This document shows, piece by piece, positions 25,659-35,100 of a stretch of DNA of 50,993 nt (the first letter of the stretch is position 1; each line of letters starts with the position of its first letter). A model generated the notes under the pieces. It saw nothing but the letters and a program-made list of their open reading frames with translations, searched no databases and had not been told where the DNA came from. The DNA is taken from positions 1 to 50,993 of the forward strand of contig SVMB01000016.1 of NCBI GenBank assembly GCA_015067675.1, in the 5' to 3' direction. The position numbers and the translations under genes were made by a program. The DNA comes from Oscillospiraceae bacterium (GTDB lineage Bacteria > Bacillota > Clostridia > Oscillospirales > QAMX01).

Positions 25659-26239
25659 CGTTTTCTTCCTCCGTGTCTGTGTTCCAGTCTGCGCAGTCGG
25701 CTTCCCGCAGCCAATGCCGCGGCGCAGGATACCGCGCTCGTCAGCCAGACCGCCGGCAGAATATCATAGGGATTGGCCGCGCCAAGACTCATCCGCAGCG
25801 CCGTTACCGTGGTCGGCAGCAGCGTCAGCGATGTTGAGCTGAGAATGACCAGCGTACACAGACCGGTGCTTGCTCGCTCGCTTCCGTCCTCCAGAAGTTT
25901 CGCCGCCTGCAGTCCCAGCGGCGTCGCCGCATTGGACATGCCCAGCAGATTTGCGCTGACACAGGCCGCCACTGCCGCCTGCGCACGTTCGTCGGCATCC
26001 GGAAAGAGCCTCTTCAGCAGGGGAGACGCAAGCTTTGCCAGTTTCCCCGCCGCACCGCAGTCGTGCAGCATCGCTGCAAGCCCTCCAAACAGACACATGG
26101 CTCCCGTCAGGCTCAGAATCAGCGTCACCGCATCCTGTGAGCCCTGCAGCAGCGCATTCGTCAGCGCCTCTCCCCTGCCCCGCGCCAATGAAAAAATCAG
26201 GGAAACCAGAATCATTCCCACCCATACCCGATCTGTCAT
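25655..26239 (-). CDS. spmA: spore maturation protein A
   Basis: The 194-residue membrane protein has a Gate domain with ANLLGMSNAATPLGLQAAKLL, the SpmA signature. The ATG at 26239 is 7 or so bases after GGAGG; an upstream in-frame start 15 codons earlier is not supported. It works with SpmB in spore core dehydration and is probably expressed in the mother cell. Confidence 0.93.
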   Translation of the reverse strand: MTDRVWVGMILVSLIFSLARGRGEALTNALLQGSQDAVTLILSLTGAMCLFGGLAAMLHDCGAAGKLAKLASPLLKRLFPDADERAQAAVAACVSANLLGMSNAATPLGLQAAKLLEDGSERASTGLCTLVILSSTSLTLLPTTVTALRMSLGAANPYDILPAVWLTSAVSCAAALAAGSRLRRLEHRHGGRKR

Positions 26240-26263
26240 CCTCACGCCTCCTCTCCGCATTTC

Positions 26264-26271
26264 AGTGTATG
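26264..26271 (-). promoter_or_regulatory. possible sigma-E -10 element for spmAB
   Basis: CATACACT on the minus strand fits the sigma-E -10 consensus CATACANT about 25 bases before the spmA start. No convincing -35 (ATATT) is found at the right spacing, so this is tentative. Confidence 0.3.
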
Positions 26272-26368
26272 CTTTCAAACGCATCCGTTTGTCGTCTTGG
26301 TTATCTTCTGATATTATATGACCTTTTTATGAATTAAGTGACACTAATTTACATTTTCTGTAATTTTA

Positions 26369-26397
26369 TTGACAGGTCTTTGCTTCTTTGCTATAAT
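26369..26397 (+). promoter_or_regulatory. abrB promoter, full sigma-A consensus
   Basis: TTGACA (26369-26374), 17-base spacer, TATAAT (26392-26397). Transcription would start near 26404, giving a leader of about 80 bases to the preferred start codon. Confidence 0.92.
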
Positions 26398-26427
26398 AGT
26401 TATATCAAATCGAATGACAAGTCTTTG
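26371..26427 (+). repeat. direct repeat spanning the abrB promoter
   Basis: GACAGGTCTTTG (26371-26382, in the -35/spacer) recurs as GACAAGTCTTTG (26416-26427, in the leader), 11 of 12 bases identical and 45 bases apart. One copy over the -35 and one after the start point suggests a repressor site, perhaps AbrB autoregulation. Confidence 0.45.
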
Positions 26428-26485
26428 AAAGGAGGATATGCGTGCAGACTCCCTGCTGCAATCGGAGTCCTGCCGCTGGAGCGAT

Positions 26486-26725
26486 ATGAAGTCTACCGGT
26501 ATCGTCAGAAAAGTCGATGAACTCGGACGAGTCGTCCTTCCCATTGAGCTGCGCCGTACATTCAACATCGCAGAGCGCGACGCCCTGGAGATCTATACAG
26601 AAGAAGGTATGATTATTCTCAAAAAGTATGAGCCTACCTGTATTTTCTGCGGAGATGCCCGTGAAATCGAGACCTTTAAGGGCAAGAATATCTGCAGCAA
26701 GTGCCGCCGTGAACTTCGCCTGTAA
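26486..26725 (+). CDS. abrB: AbrB-family transition-state regulator with C-terminal Cys4 motif
   Basis: The 79 residues have the swapped-hairpin DNA-binding domain MKSTGIVRKVDELGRVVLPIE through ILKKYEP, then CIFC and CSKC (Cys52, 55, 70, 73), a probable small zinc knuckle. It is likely a global repressor of post-exponential genes. The family N-terminus begins at 26486 (GGAG 6 bases before). However, a much stronger AAAGGAGG lies only 2 bases before an in-frame ATG at 26438, giving a 16-residue extension. I prefer the short form but cannot exclude the long one. Confidence 0.9.
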   Translation: MKSTGIVRKVDELGRVVLPIELRRTFNIAERDALEIYTEEGMIILKKYEPTCIFCGDAREIETFKGKNICSKCRRELRL

Positions 26726-26761
26726 CATCCTGCCAATCTTTCCCGATTCAAAATACAGCAA

Positions 26762-26807
26762 AGCCCGATGCAAGCGCTGCCAGCGCTTACATCGGGCTTA
26801 TTTTTTA
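26762..26807 (+). terminator. abrB terminator
   Basis: A 19-base stem with one mismatch (26762-26780 with 26782-26800, AAGCCCGATG and AAGCGCTG blocks) is followed by six T. Confidence 0.93.
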
Positions 26808-26946
26808 CTGCCGTTCTATCTTCAATTGTGCGCTTTTCAATAGGTTGTTGTTGTTAATTTTCTGTTAATTCGCCAATTATTTTCTGCTGCGTTCTGCCTT
26901 TCGGCATGAATTTGTGAACATTTAGTAAACTTCGTTCTGACAACCG

Positions 26947-28179
26947 TCAGTTCAGCACAATTTCCGGCTCAACACTGCGTTTTCCGTCCAGAATATCCGC
27001 AGTCCACGCATCAAGCTTATCAACCGGCATACGTTCGGCAAAGACAAGCGCCGCCTGCCGCAGCGTCTGCGCATTCTGAGACGCCAGCGCATCATACATC
27101 AGCAGTTCCTGTCCTGCACGTCCCGCAACCGCAGCCTGAATAAACACAGGCACTTCCACCGCATCGCTCTTCCAGCCGTCCGCCGTCAGCGACACACTGC
27201 GCTGCAGCATAAGCTCCGGTGCAAACTGCGGGAAATCATCCCCATTGAGCACCTGGATCGAATGGGACTTGCCGTCGTTATATAGCAGCGAGCGCAGTAC
27301 ATCGGCGATGTAGATGGGGAACTCCGCAGCACACCGGCGGGTGGTGGCATAGAGCTCCTCAAGCGTCATATCGGCGGTGAGCTTTTCGTAATCCGCCGCC
27401 GTCGGGCGCTTCATCAGTGCCGACATCTCTGCCTTGGGTACGCACGTACCGCCGTAGCGGACACTGCCGCCGACCGGCGCATTCAGCCACCCGGTCAGCT
27501 CCATCATCTGCACGTTGTTGCCAAAGCCCGTGCGCCACTCGGGGAACTTGTCGTGGAACACGCCCTGCACCTGCGACTTGTCATAGGCAGGCAGCGTCTT
27601 TCTCAGCTCATCATAGATGCTGACGCCGTCTTTTTGGACATCGGCGTACCACAGCTCGTGGTTAATACCGATATCAAACAGATGCACAGCCTTTTCCTCG
27701 CAGCCAAGCCACGAAGAGAGCACCTTACGGGTAAAGACGCTGGCGTTGCACAGGCCGATGAGGCGGCGCAGCCCAAAGGTTTTCGCCATCGCCCCCAGCG
27801 GCACATCCGGCGGATTGGTCACCACCAGCAGCCATGCATCCGGGCAGAGCTTCACCATACGCTCACCGATATCCATCAGGTGCGCGCCGTTATAAACACC
27901 CATGGATTTCCACTTTCCGCAGGGTGCGTAGCCGTAGGAGGCACAGTACAGGATCATTTCCGCGCCGTCCAGTGCCTCATCGAGGCTCATTTCCGCCATG
28001 CGGATATTATCTCCGGCATGCGCGCCGACGATGGCCCGGGTACGGGCCATCTTTTCGGCGTTTCTGCCGTTCATGGCAAAGAGAATCGGGGTTTCACGGT
28101 CGGACACGGCCAGTTCCAGCATCACGGCAGTGGTGATCTTGCCGCCCGCGCCGATCACGGCAATTTTACGCTCGGCCAT
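26947..28179 (-). CDS. GH4-like NAD-dependent glycosidase/dehydrogenase-fold protein
   Basis: The 410 residues have an N-terminal Rossmann motif (AVIGAGGKIT), VVTNPPDVP near 119-127, GLCNAS (Cys144, Asn145) and GINHELWY (His174). Cys and His are the positions that hold the metal in family GH4. GH4 enzymes oxidise the sugar at C3 with bound NAD, eliminate the aglycone and re-reduce. The match is partial and the sequence is divergent, so a plain 2-hydroxyacid-type dehydrogenase is the alternative. The start follows GGGGAGG. It is the last gene of its operon, 24 bases after the fusion gene. Confidence 0.7.
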   Translation of the reverse strand: MAERKIAVIGAGGKITTAVMLELAVSDRETPILFAMNGRNAEKMARTRAIVGAHAGDNIRMAEMSLDEALDGAEMILYCASYGYAPCGKWKSMGVYNGAHLMDIGERMVKLCPDAWLLVVTNPPDVPLGAMAKTFGLRRLIGLCNASVFTRKVLSSWLGCEEKAVHLFDIGINHELWYADVQKDGVSIYDELRKTLPAYDKSQVQGVFHDKFPEWRTGFGNNVQMMELTGWLNAPVGGSVRYGGTCVPKAEMSALMKRPTAADYEKLTADMTLEELYATTRRCAAEFPIYIADVLRSLLYNDGKSHSIQVLNGDDFPQFAPELMLQRSVSLTADGWKSDAVEVPVFIQAAVAGRAGQELLMYDALASQNAQTLRQAALVFAERMPVDKLDAWTADILDGKRSVEPEIVLN

Positions 28180-28203
28180 CGTCTTTTTCCTCCCCTTTTT
28201 GGC

Positions 28204-29958
28204 TTACGCCATGGTTGCAAGCATCTCCATGGAGACTTCCCAGCGCACCGGAATGCCCTTCATATCGCGCACGCATTCCTCAACCATGTATGCGCCCATG
28301 CGGGCAACTTCGGAGGAGAAGGAACCTGCCAGATGGGGCGTGAGGAACACGTTGGGCATGGTATAGAAAGGACTGTCGGCCTCGGGAGGCTCGGGGAAGG
28401 TTACATCGAGCACGGCGGTACGGGCAGGCTCTTCCTGCAGGGCACGGATGAGATCGGCTTCGACGATCTGGGCACCGCGGCCGGTGTTGATAAAGGTCGC
28501 GTTCTTCTTCATCAGGGAGAAGAGCTTATAGTTGAGCATGCCGCGGGTCTGCTCGTTATTGGCAAGATGATTGGAGATGGTCTGGCACTGGGAGAAGATC
28601 TCCTCCAGCGTTGCACGCCTGGCGCCAATGGAGGCCAGCTTTTCATCCGAGGCGAAGGGATCAAATACCAGCACTTCCAGATCGTAATTCGAGGTCAGCA
28701 TCTTCGACACCATGGAGCCGATCATACCGGCGCCAATAAGACCGACTTTGGTATGATAGTTAGCAGGGAAGTTCTTATAATACGCAATGGCACCGGATTT
28801 ACCCTCGGCCTTGAAGATAGCGGGAGACTGGAAGAAGCCCTTATTGGCAAGAATGATCTCAGACACGGAAACCTCTGCCACAGGCACACCGTTGGCAGCC
28901 CAGGCGCTGAACACGCGCACGCCGCAGTTTAAGTAAGGTCTGGCAAAAGCCTGCACGGAACCGGCGCCGTAGAACACGGCTTTGGCCGCGGGCAGACAGG
29001 TTTTGATCTGCTCTTCCGTGAGCCTGAGCATACCCCAGGTGGAGAACATATACTGCACATCCTCAAAGCCGCCGGCGGTGATATCCGCAGAACCGTACAC
29101 TTCATCGCCGATGTTAACCCAGCGGCGCAGCTCGGCACGGGCATCGGCATCGTAGGCGTTATCGATGGGAGGCACGCCGTTTTCGTTGACAAAGATCGCG
29201 CGGGGCAGCACCAGTTCCTTCATCGCTGCGATATCGTCACAGAAGTTATCGTCATCATCGTCCTTGCAGAACTCAAGCACGGTATGGATATCCTGCATAT
29301 CCCAGACCAGATCCAAATACTGTTTCCAGACGTCCTTACCCTCGCGCACGAGATTGATGCAGCGCGTGCCGTTTTCATCCTTGGTCCAGTAGAACACGTG
29401 GATGCACACCAGCCACGGACGGATCACTTTCAGCTCCGCCAGCTGCTCCTCGAAGCTGATGTCGGGATTGGGCTGCCAGTAGCACTTCATGTTGGGACGA
29501 TCGATGTCTTTGAGCAGAGCGATCGCCGAATCGATATCCTGGGTCAGGGTACCGCGATGATACTCAAAGGCAACCTTGATACCGTGGGGAGCCGCAGCGT
29601 CGCAGAGAGCGCGGGCATTGCGGATGATCTCCTCACGACCCTCGGGGGTGATGTTGGCAGGAGCGGCACGGCCTGCCCAGACACGGATGATGGGAGCTTC
29701 CAGAATCAGGGCGTTTTCCACCAGCAGCGGAATCTGCTCATCAGCATTCTCATCCTGGCAGCGGAAATAAGCGCCGTAGGACAGCACGGAAAGACCGGCC
29801 TCGTCGGTGAGCTTCTTTGCATATCTTGCACGCTCCTGATCGGTAACATGTACATCGCTGCCCCACTCAATGCCCTGCACACCTGCACGCACAGCGATGG
29901 CAACGTTTTCTTCAATACTCTTCTTGCGGAAGGTTACTGTCGTAAAACCGGTTTTCAT
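28204..29958 (-). CDS. fusion: sugar-phosphate isomerase/epimerase-like TIM barrel + D-2-hydroxyacid dehydrogenase
   Basis: The 584 residues form two enzymes in one frame. Residues ~1-250 are an AP-endonuclease-2/xylose-isomerase-like barrel (GVQGIEWGSDVH, KVAFEYHRGT, VCIHVFYW, HTVLEF: Glu and His metal ligands). From PRAIFVNENGVPPID (~253) begins a complete NAD-dependent 2-hydroxyacid dehydrogenase. It has the Rossmann loop GLIGAGMIG (~406-414), FINTGRGAQIVE, FPEPPEADSPF and TPHLAG (catalytic His ~542). The two activities are usually separate proteins. The ATG at 29958 lies 8 bases after AGGAGG; a TTG one codon earlier is not preferred. It lies 22 bases downstream of hslO. Confidence 0.88.
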   Translation of the reverse strand: MKTGFTTVTFRKKSIEENVAIAVRAGVQGIEWGSDVHVTDQERARYAKKLTDEAGLSVLSYGAYFRCQDENADEQIPLLVENALILEAPIIRVWAGRAAPANITPEGREEIIRNARALCDAAAPHGIKVAFEYHRGTLTQDIDSAIALLKDIDRPNMKCYWQPNPDISFEEQLAELKVIRPWLVCIHVFYWTKDENGTRCINLVREGKDVWKQYLDLVWDMQDIHTVLEFCKDDDDDNFCDDIAAMKELVLPRAIFVNENGVPPIDNAYDADARAELRRWVNIGDEVYGSADITAGGFEDVQYMFSTWGMLRLTEEQIKTCLPAAKAVFYGAGSVQAFARPYLNCGVRVFSAWAANGVPVAEVSVSEIILANKGFFQSPAIFKAEGKSGAIAYYKNFPANYHTKVGLIGAGMIGSMVSKMLTSNYDLEVLVFDPFASDEKLASIGARRATLEEIFSQCQTISNHLANNEQTRGMLNYKLFSLMKKNATFINTGRGAQIVEADLIRALQEEPARTAVLDVTFPEPPEADSPFYTMPNVFLTPHLAGSFSSEVARMGAYMVEECVRDMKGIPVRWEVSMEMLATMA

Positions 29959-29980
29959 CAATTGTTCCTCCTGTCAATCA

Positions 29981-30853
29981 TTATGCGTTGTTGGTGCGGC
30001 CCAACAGCTCCAGGACTTCTTCCTGCGTGAACACGTAGTCACTCTCGCAGAAGTCACAGTGAACCTCCACGGGACGATCGGCAAGGCTGGTCAGTTCCTT
30101 GCGGCCAAGGCTTAACAGCACGCCTTCCACGCTTTCACGGCTGCAGCCGCAGTGATATCTCAGCTCACGCTTTTCATGAAACGTGGGATCAGGCAGAATG
30201 TAGCGCAGCATATCCTCCGGCGTCATGCCGTCGTTGAGCATACTGGTCACGGAGGCAATAGAACCCAGACGCTGTTCCAGCATCTCCAGCTCCTCGTCGG
30301 TGATGCCGGGCATAACCTGCACGATGAAGCCGCCGGCACAGCGCACGGTGTTGTCCTTATTCATCAGCACACCCAGGCCCACGCCGGAGGGCGTCTGCTC
30401 GGAGGTGGCAAAGTAATACGTCAGATCTTCGGCAATCTCGCCGGAAACAAGTTCACAGGTTCCGGTGAAGGGTTCGCCTCTGGCATCGCTGCGGGTCACC
30501 CGCAGCACGCCCTTGCCAACAGCGCCCGCCACGTCGAGCTTACCCTTGGCATTGGGAGGCAGCAGTACGCTGTGATCGCCCGCATAGCCCTTGACGCCGC
30601 CGGTATTGTCGGCGATGGCGATGATGTTATGGGCCGGACCGTCGCCCTCGAGCTTGAGGGTGAGCTTCTCGCCCTCACTCTTGAGCATGGTGCCCATCAT
30701 CAGCGCCGCCGTCATCAGTCGGCCCAGCGCCGCAGTGATGATGGGGCTGGAATTATGACGCGCTCTGGCCTCTTCAGTCAGGTCACGGGTAGTCGCGGCA
30801 AAAGCACGGATACGGTCGTCGGCCGCCGTCGCGCGGACAAGATAATCGTTCAT
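29981..30853 (-). CDS. hslO: redox-regulated chaperone Hsp33
   Basis: The 290 residues have the canonical start MNDYLVRATAADDRIRAF. The zinc switch follows as YHCGC (Cys235, Cys237) and CDFC (Cys266, Cys269). Oxidation of these cysteines releases zinc and activates the holdase. The ribosome site AAAGGA is 13 bases before the ATG, rather far, so translation may be modest. It directly precedes the sugar fusion gene (22 bases), an odd neighbour for a chaperone. Confidence 0.95.
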   Translation of the reverse strand: MNDYLVRATAADDRIRAFAATTRDLTEEARARHNSSPIITAALGRLMTAALMMGTMLKSEGEKLTLKLEGDGPAHNIIAIADNTGGVKGYAGDHSVLLPPNAKGKLDVAGAVGKGVLRVTRSDARGEPFTGTCELVSGEIAEDLTYYFATSEQTPSGVGLGVLMNKDNTVRCAGGFIVQVMPGITDEELEMLEQRLGSIASVTSMLNDGMTPEDMLRYILPDPTFHEKRELRYHCGCSRESVEGVLLSLGRKELTSLADRPVEVHCDFCESDYVFTQEEVLELLGRTNNA

Positions 30854-30958
30854 CTGGAAAATGCAGTCCTTTCAGGTCTTGAATTGTCTCTACAGATTAT
30901 TGAACCATATTTTCCGCCGAAATGCAACGGCTATCCGTGAATGTTTCGAAAAATCCCG

Positions 30959-31768
30959 TCAGCCCCTGAATGCACAGGGCACGCCCGTGCAGCATTTGCC
31001 GCAGACTTCGCTGCCGGAATCGGCGGCTTCGCCGCCCGCGGTATCCGCGTAGGAATTGCCGAAACAGTTATAAATCGCCGCATTTTCCATGCAAATTTCA
31101 AAGCATTTGTGCCGGTCATAGCCAGTACAGGTCAGAGCTCCTGTGGGGCAGCGCTTCACGCAGACCGCGCAGGTGCCGTTTTTCTTGTAGAGACACCTTT
31201 CTTCCTCCGGCGCATGGCCGATTTCAAGCATTTCATGTGGAAGCGTTGTCACAACGCTGGACAGTCTCCCGCAGCAGCCCGATTCGGTAATCAGCAGATT
31301 GTGAAGCCCAAAGGTTCCAAGCCCCGCCTGATTGGCCAGATGCCGCTGGGACCAGCGGCTGATGAGCTTTTCCCGGTCAAAGGCTGAGGCCTCCGGCGGC
31401 ACCACCGCCTCATAGCCCCAGGCTTCAACCTGACGGATGATGCGCTCGTTGATGATGGGAAAGAGCGCGTTTGTTTCCTCGTAGCTCTGTGCCCAGTATT
31501 CCGAGGAAAGCCTTCCGTCACGGTTGGAGGCTTCCACCTCCGGTGCAAAAGGCAGGAAATAGCTCAAAACCGCCGTCGCACCGGGCAATGCGTCGGTGGG
31601 CAGGATGTGTCCGGGGATCAGGGAGGGAAGGTTCCGGATGCCCGGCGCCTCTGCATCCGAAAAGCCGCACAGCGGCTCGCGGAAACGTACTTCAACGGAG
31701 GCACGGCGGCAGTATTCTGCCGCCGTGTCCCGGATAATGGATAAAATGGTCTGAGTAATCGTATTCAT
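30959..31768 (-). CDS. 4Fe-4S double-cluster protein, epoxyqueuosine reductase (QueG)-like
   Basis: The 269 residues include GLGTFGLHNLLITESGCCG, CAVCVKRCPTGAL and a C-terminal CGKCCTGVPC. Two iron-sulfur clusters in a QueG-like arrangement are plausible. It is shorter than QueG, so it is best called a relative. The ATG at 31768 is preferred to GTG at 31780; neither has a strong ribosome site. It lies 105 bases upstream of hslO and 28 bases after the DUF3592-like gene. Confidence 0.75.
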   Translation of the reverse strand: MNTITQTILSIIRDTAAEYCRRASVEVRFREPLCGFSDAEAPGIRNLPSLIPGHILPTDALPGATAVLSYFLPFAPEVEASNRDGRLSSEYWAQSYEETNALFPIINERIIRQVEAWGYEAVVPPEASAFDREKLISRWSQRHLANQAGLGTFGLHNLLITESGCCGRLSSVVTTLPHEMLEIGHAPEEERCLYKKNGTCAVCVKRCPTGALTCTGYDRHKCFEICMENAAIYNCFGNSYADTAGGEAADSGSEVCGKCCTGVPCAFRG

Positions 31769-31796
31769 GGTCTTTTTCACCGTACAAATCAGGTTT

Positions 31797-32102
31797 TCAC
31801 AGCTTTACGGCATACTTTTCCGGCTTCGCAGCCTCATAATACACCGTAATCCTTTGCCCCTCCTGTGGGCGGCTGTACACGTGGCTGACAAAACGCTTCC
31901 CTGTATACGCCGTCCCGTCAACGGTATAGGTAAAGGTGATGATATGCGGGTACCGTGCAGTGTTGCCGCCGCCGACACGTACCGCCTGTGTGTTTACCCG
32001 AAACCACCAGCAGGTATATACTTCCGTGACGACACCCTCAGTTCTAATTCCCTGTTTCGCAGTCTGGCGGCAGCCGATGCCGAATATTCCAAGGAAATTC
32101 AT
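31797..32102 (-). CDS. small DUF3592-like protein
   Basis: The 101 residues have a beta pattern GVVTEVYTC, YPHIITFTYTVDGTAYTGK and GQRITVYYEAAKPEKYAV, as in DUF3592 domains. There is no clear membrane helix beyond a short hydrophobic N-terminus. The start follows AAGGAGA. It lies 16 bases after the giant gene at 32119. Function is unknown. Confidence 0.65.
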   Translation of the reverse strand: MNFLGIFGIGCRQTAKQGIRTEGVVTEVYTCWWFRVNTQAVRVGGGNTARYPHIITFTYTVDGTAYTGKRFVSHVYSRPQEGQRITVYYEAAKPEKYAVKL

Positions 32103-32118
32103 CCGGTCTGTCTCCTTC

Positions 32119-35100
32119 TTACTGCAGCTTCAGCAGTGCCCAGCCGCGTTCGGGGAGGGTCAGCTGCACCGCATCCAGACGCTGACCGATATAGAAGCGG
32201 TTGAGCTTTTCTTCGCCGCAGGTGCCGATGAGCTCGCAGCCCGCCACTTCCTCATGGAAGTGCACGGTCATGGTCTGCTCAGTCTCGGCATAGCTGATGA
32301 GCAGCGCACGGCGCACGCCGTCACGGCCCACGTACAGGGTCAGACCCGCACCGTCACAAGTAGCCGCAGGCCTGGACAGATCGCACAGCACGTCGCCCAC
32401 AGCCTCTGCCAGCAGCTCGGAAATCGTACCCTCACAGTATTCGATGCGCTCCAGGAAGCTTTCGCGGCCGATTTCTGACACCGGCGCGTTGATGTAGGCA
32501 CAGCGGCCCTTGCGGATGATCACAGGCTCACCGTCGGCAGTCATCACAACCTCGCCGTCGGTGGGAACTGCCAGGAATTCTGCCTCAAAGGGCGTGATAT
32601 ACTCCCGCTCACCCTTGTATTCGGCCTCGCAGACGCGCTTCATATGGTTTTCGGGACGAATGCCGAAGAGATCGGCAAGCCCGCCCACGTCGGACAGGGC
32701 AATGAGCGCCACGCCGGCCTCAGCCAGTGCGCGAAGCTTTGCTTCCGCCCAGTCGGGAGCGTTGGCGAGAGACGGCACCACGATGACGTCGGTTGCGTCA
32801 GCTTCCACGCAGGCCAGCGTCTCCCACTTCATGATGTAAGGCAGCGGCAGACCGCGCAGGCGGCTCTGCTCATAAAGATAGGCGCAGCCTTCCTCGCTGA
32901 TGTTATGGATATTGGAAAGGCCGTAAATATCGACGTAATCCTGATCGTAGCGGTTATCGGAAGAGCAGAAGTCGGTGATGAACACCGTCCGGGACTGGGG
33001 CTGGGCAGGGAGATTCTGCAGGATCTTACCCCAATCGCGCACGTAGATTTCCATCTCTTCGGTGGTATTGTCACGCTTCATGAAGCCGTAGGTATCCCAC
33101 CATTTATAGCCATCCGGCGTACGGTAGGGCGTATTGCAGGCGCATTCCCAGGACTGCATGACGGTGAAATAGTCCGGCATGATGCGCTTGCCCAGCGGGG
33201 GATGGGCATGCTTCACCGCGCCGTCGATGCATCCGCCGCCGCCGGAGCGGTACTGCTCAGGGTAGAGCTTGAGACCGCCGCAGTGGAGCATGATCGTCGC
33301 CGTGGCGAAGGTACCGCGGTAAGTACCGTAGCGGCAGGAATCGGGATAGTCCTCAAACTGTGCAAATCCGGAATACATATACTCAGACAGCGTATCGTCC
33401 ATGATATGGCCGAATATGTTGCCCAGGTAGTAGGAGGCAAGTGCCACGACGTAGATGCTGTAGGGACCGTAGGCCGCGGATTTCCACTTTGGATTGACCG
33501 CGCGCAGCTCATCCTGCTCCGCACGGGCCAGGTTGCGGATCTGATTGTTTGCATAGGGGATGAAGCGGTCCTGATATTTCATCAGCAGTTCATCCACGTC
33601 TTTCTTGACAAAAGGCTCGCCCGGCTTCCACGAAAGCTCCACGTCGGGATAGGCCTTCATGAAGTTCTCTACTTCTCCCGTAAGTCCCGTCTTATATGCA
33701 TTGGGATTCCAATAGTCGTTGCGCAGCGGGTAGAGACCGTAGGGACACTCATAGTACATATAATCGCAGTTTTCCACGATGTCCCGCCAGTCGTGCCAGT
33801 CGGGCTCGCGGGGCAGATCCTCACGCTTGCGGCAGTCACCGGGCATGGTACGATTGGACAGCCACACGTACCACTCACGGCCAAAGAGTTTGGTAATTTC
33901 CCACGTGCGGCGTTCCCGGGCATAGACCGGCGTGAAGCAGACGCAGGCATAGAAGTGCTCTGCGTTGCAGGAATGACGGGGATTCCAGGGATCAAAGGGA
34001 TCGCGGTCGAGGCCTTTGATCTCATTGGGCGTGGAGAACAAAAACGGCAGACCGCTGACCAGCGGTGCGCAGGTCTTGCCGGTGGGATCGAATACCTCGA
34101 GGACATACTCGGGGCTTTCCAGCAGCTGCTCACCGTAATACACCTCGTAAACGATGCGGTAAAGACCCACGGGCATGGGCTCGATGGTGCAGCAGAGGTT
34201 TTCATCCAGCGCCACGTCGTGCAGTTTCCTGCCGTAAACGTCGCAGAAGCGTGCCTTGACGGTGATGTATTTCTTGTCGGTATGGACGATGAAGCGCAGC
34301 TTCATGGGTTCATCGGGGGCGAAGTAGTGGTTGTTTGCAAAATGATCAACCACGTCCTCATAGCGCACGGTTTCCTTCGGGATCATCTGCACCGCACGCT
34401 TGTCGACAGGGCTTTTGAGTTCAAACCAGTCCTTGCCCGCAGGCTGACCGGAATAAACGGGCTTTCCCTCACGGTCGAAGGCAAATTCCCACGGGCCGCC
34501 GGCCTGGGTATTGTAGCCGGAGACGGATGCATAGGAAAAGCCGAAAGCGATGTCCGCAAAGTTTTCATCTTCCAGCTGCCAGCTTCTCTCAAGAGGCAGA
34601 TCAGCTGCGTTGAAGAAGGTCTTGAGGCATTCCCAGACGATCTGCTGGTTGATAATCGTGAGCTTTTCGCCCCTCAGATTCCACTTCTGGCCACCTGCAC
34701 GGATATAAGCGCCGGTGAAGTTATCATGCTCGACGGAATACTGTCCGGGGAAGTTATGGCGGCGATAGTAGGTGCCGCCGTCAAGGCGGATGTTCAGGTA
34801 TGCCTGTCCGTCCACGCGGGTCACGCGCCAGTACAGCGTGTAGGGATCCTTACCGCCGAAGAGCAGCGGTATCTCGGCACTCTGCTCGGCAAGGATGGTC
34901 TCCTCGGCAAATTCTTCCTCCGTTTCAAAGGCCATTTCCCGGATGATCCACTCGCCGATGAACCTGCCGCGCTGCAGACCAACAAGGCCGCGCTCAAAGT
35001 CCGGAATCTGCATGGCAAAGCAGACGCCCGCCACGCTTCCCTGCAGCGTCGTTCCCTTAATCTTCAGCGTGATCGGATACCACTGACCCTCGGCAAGATC

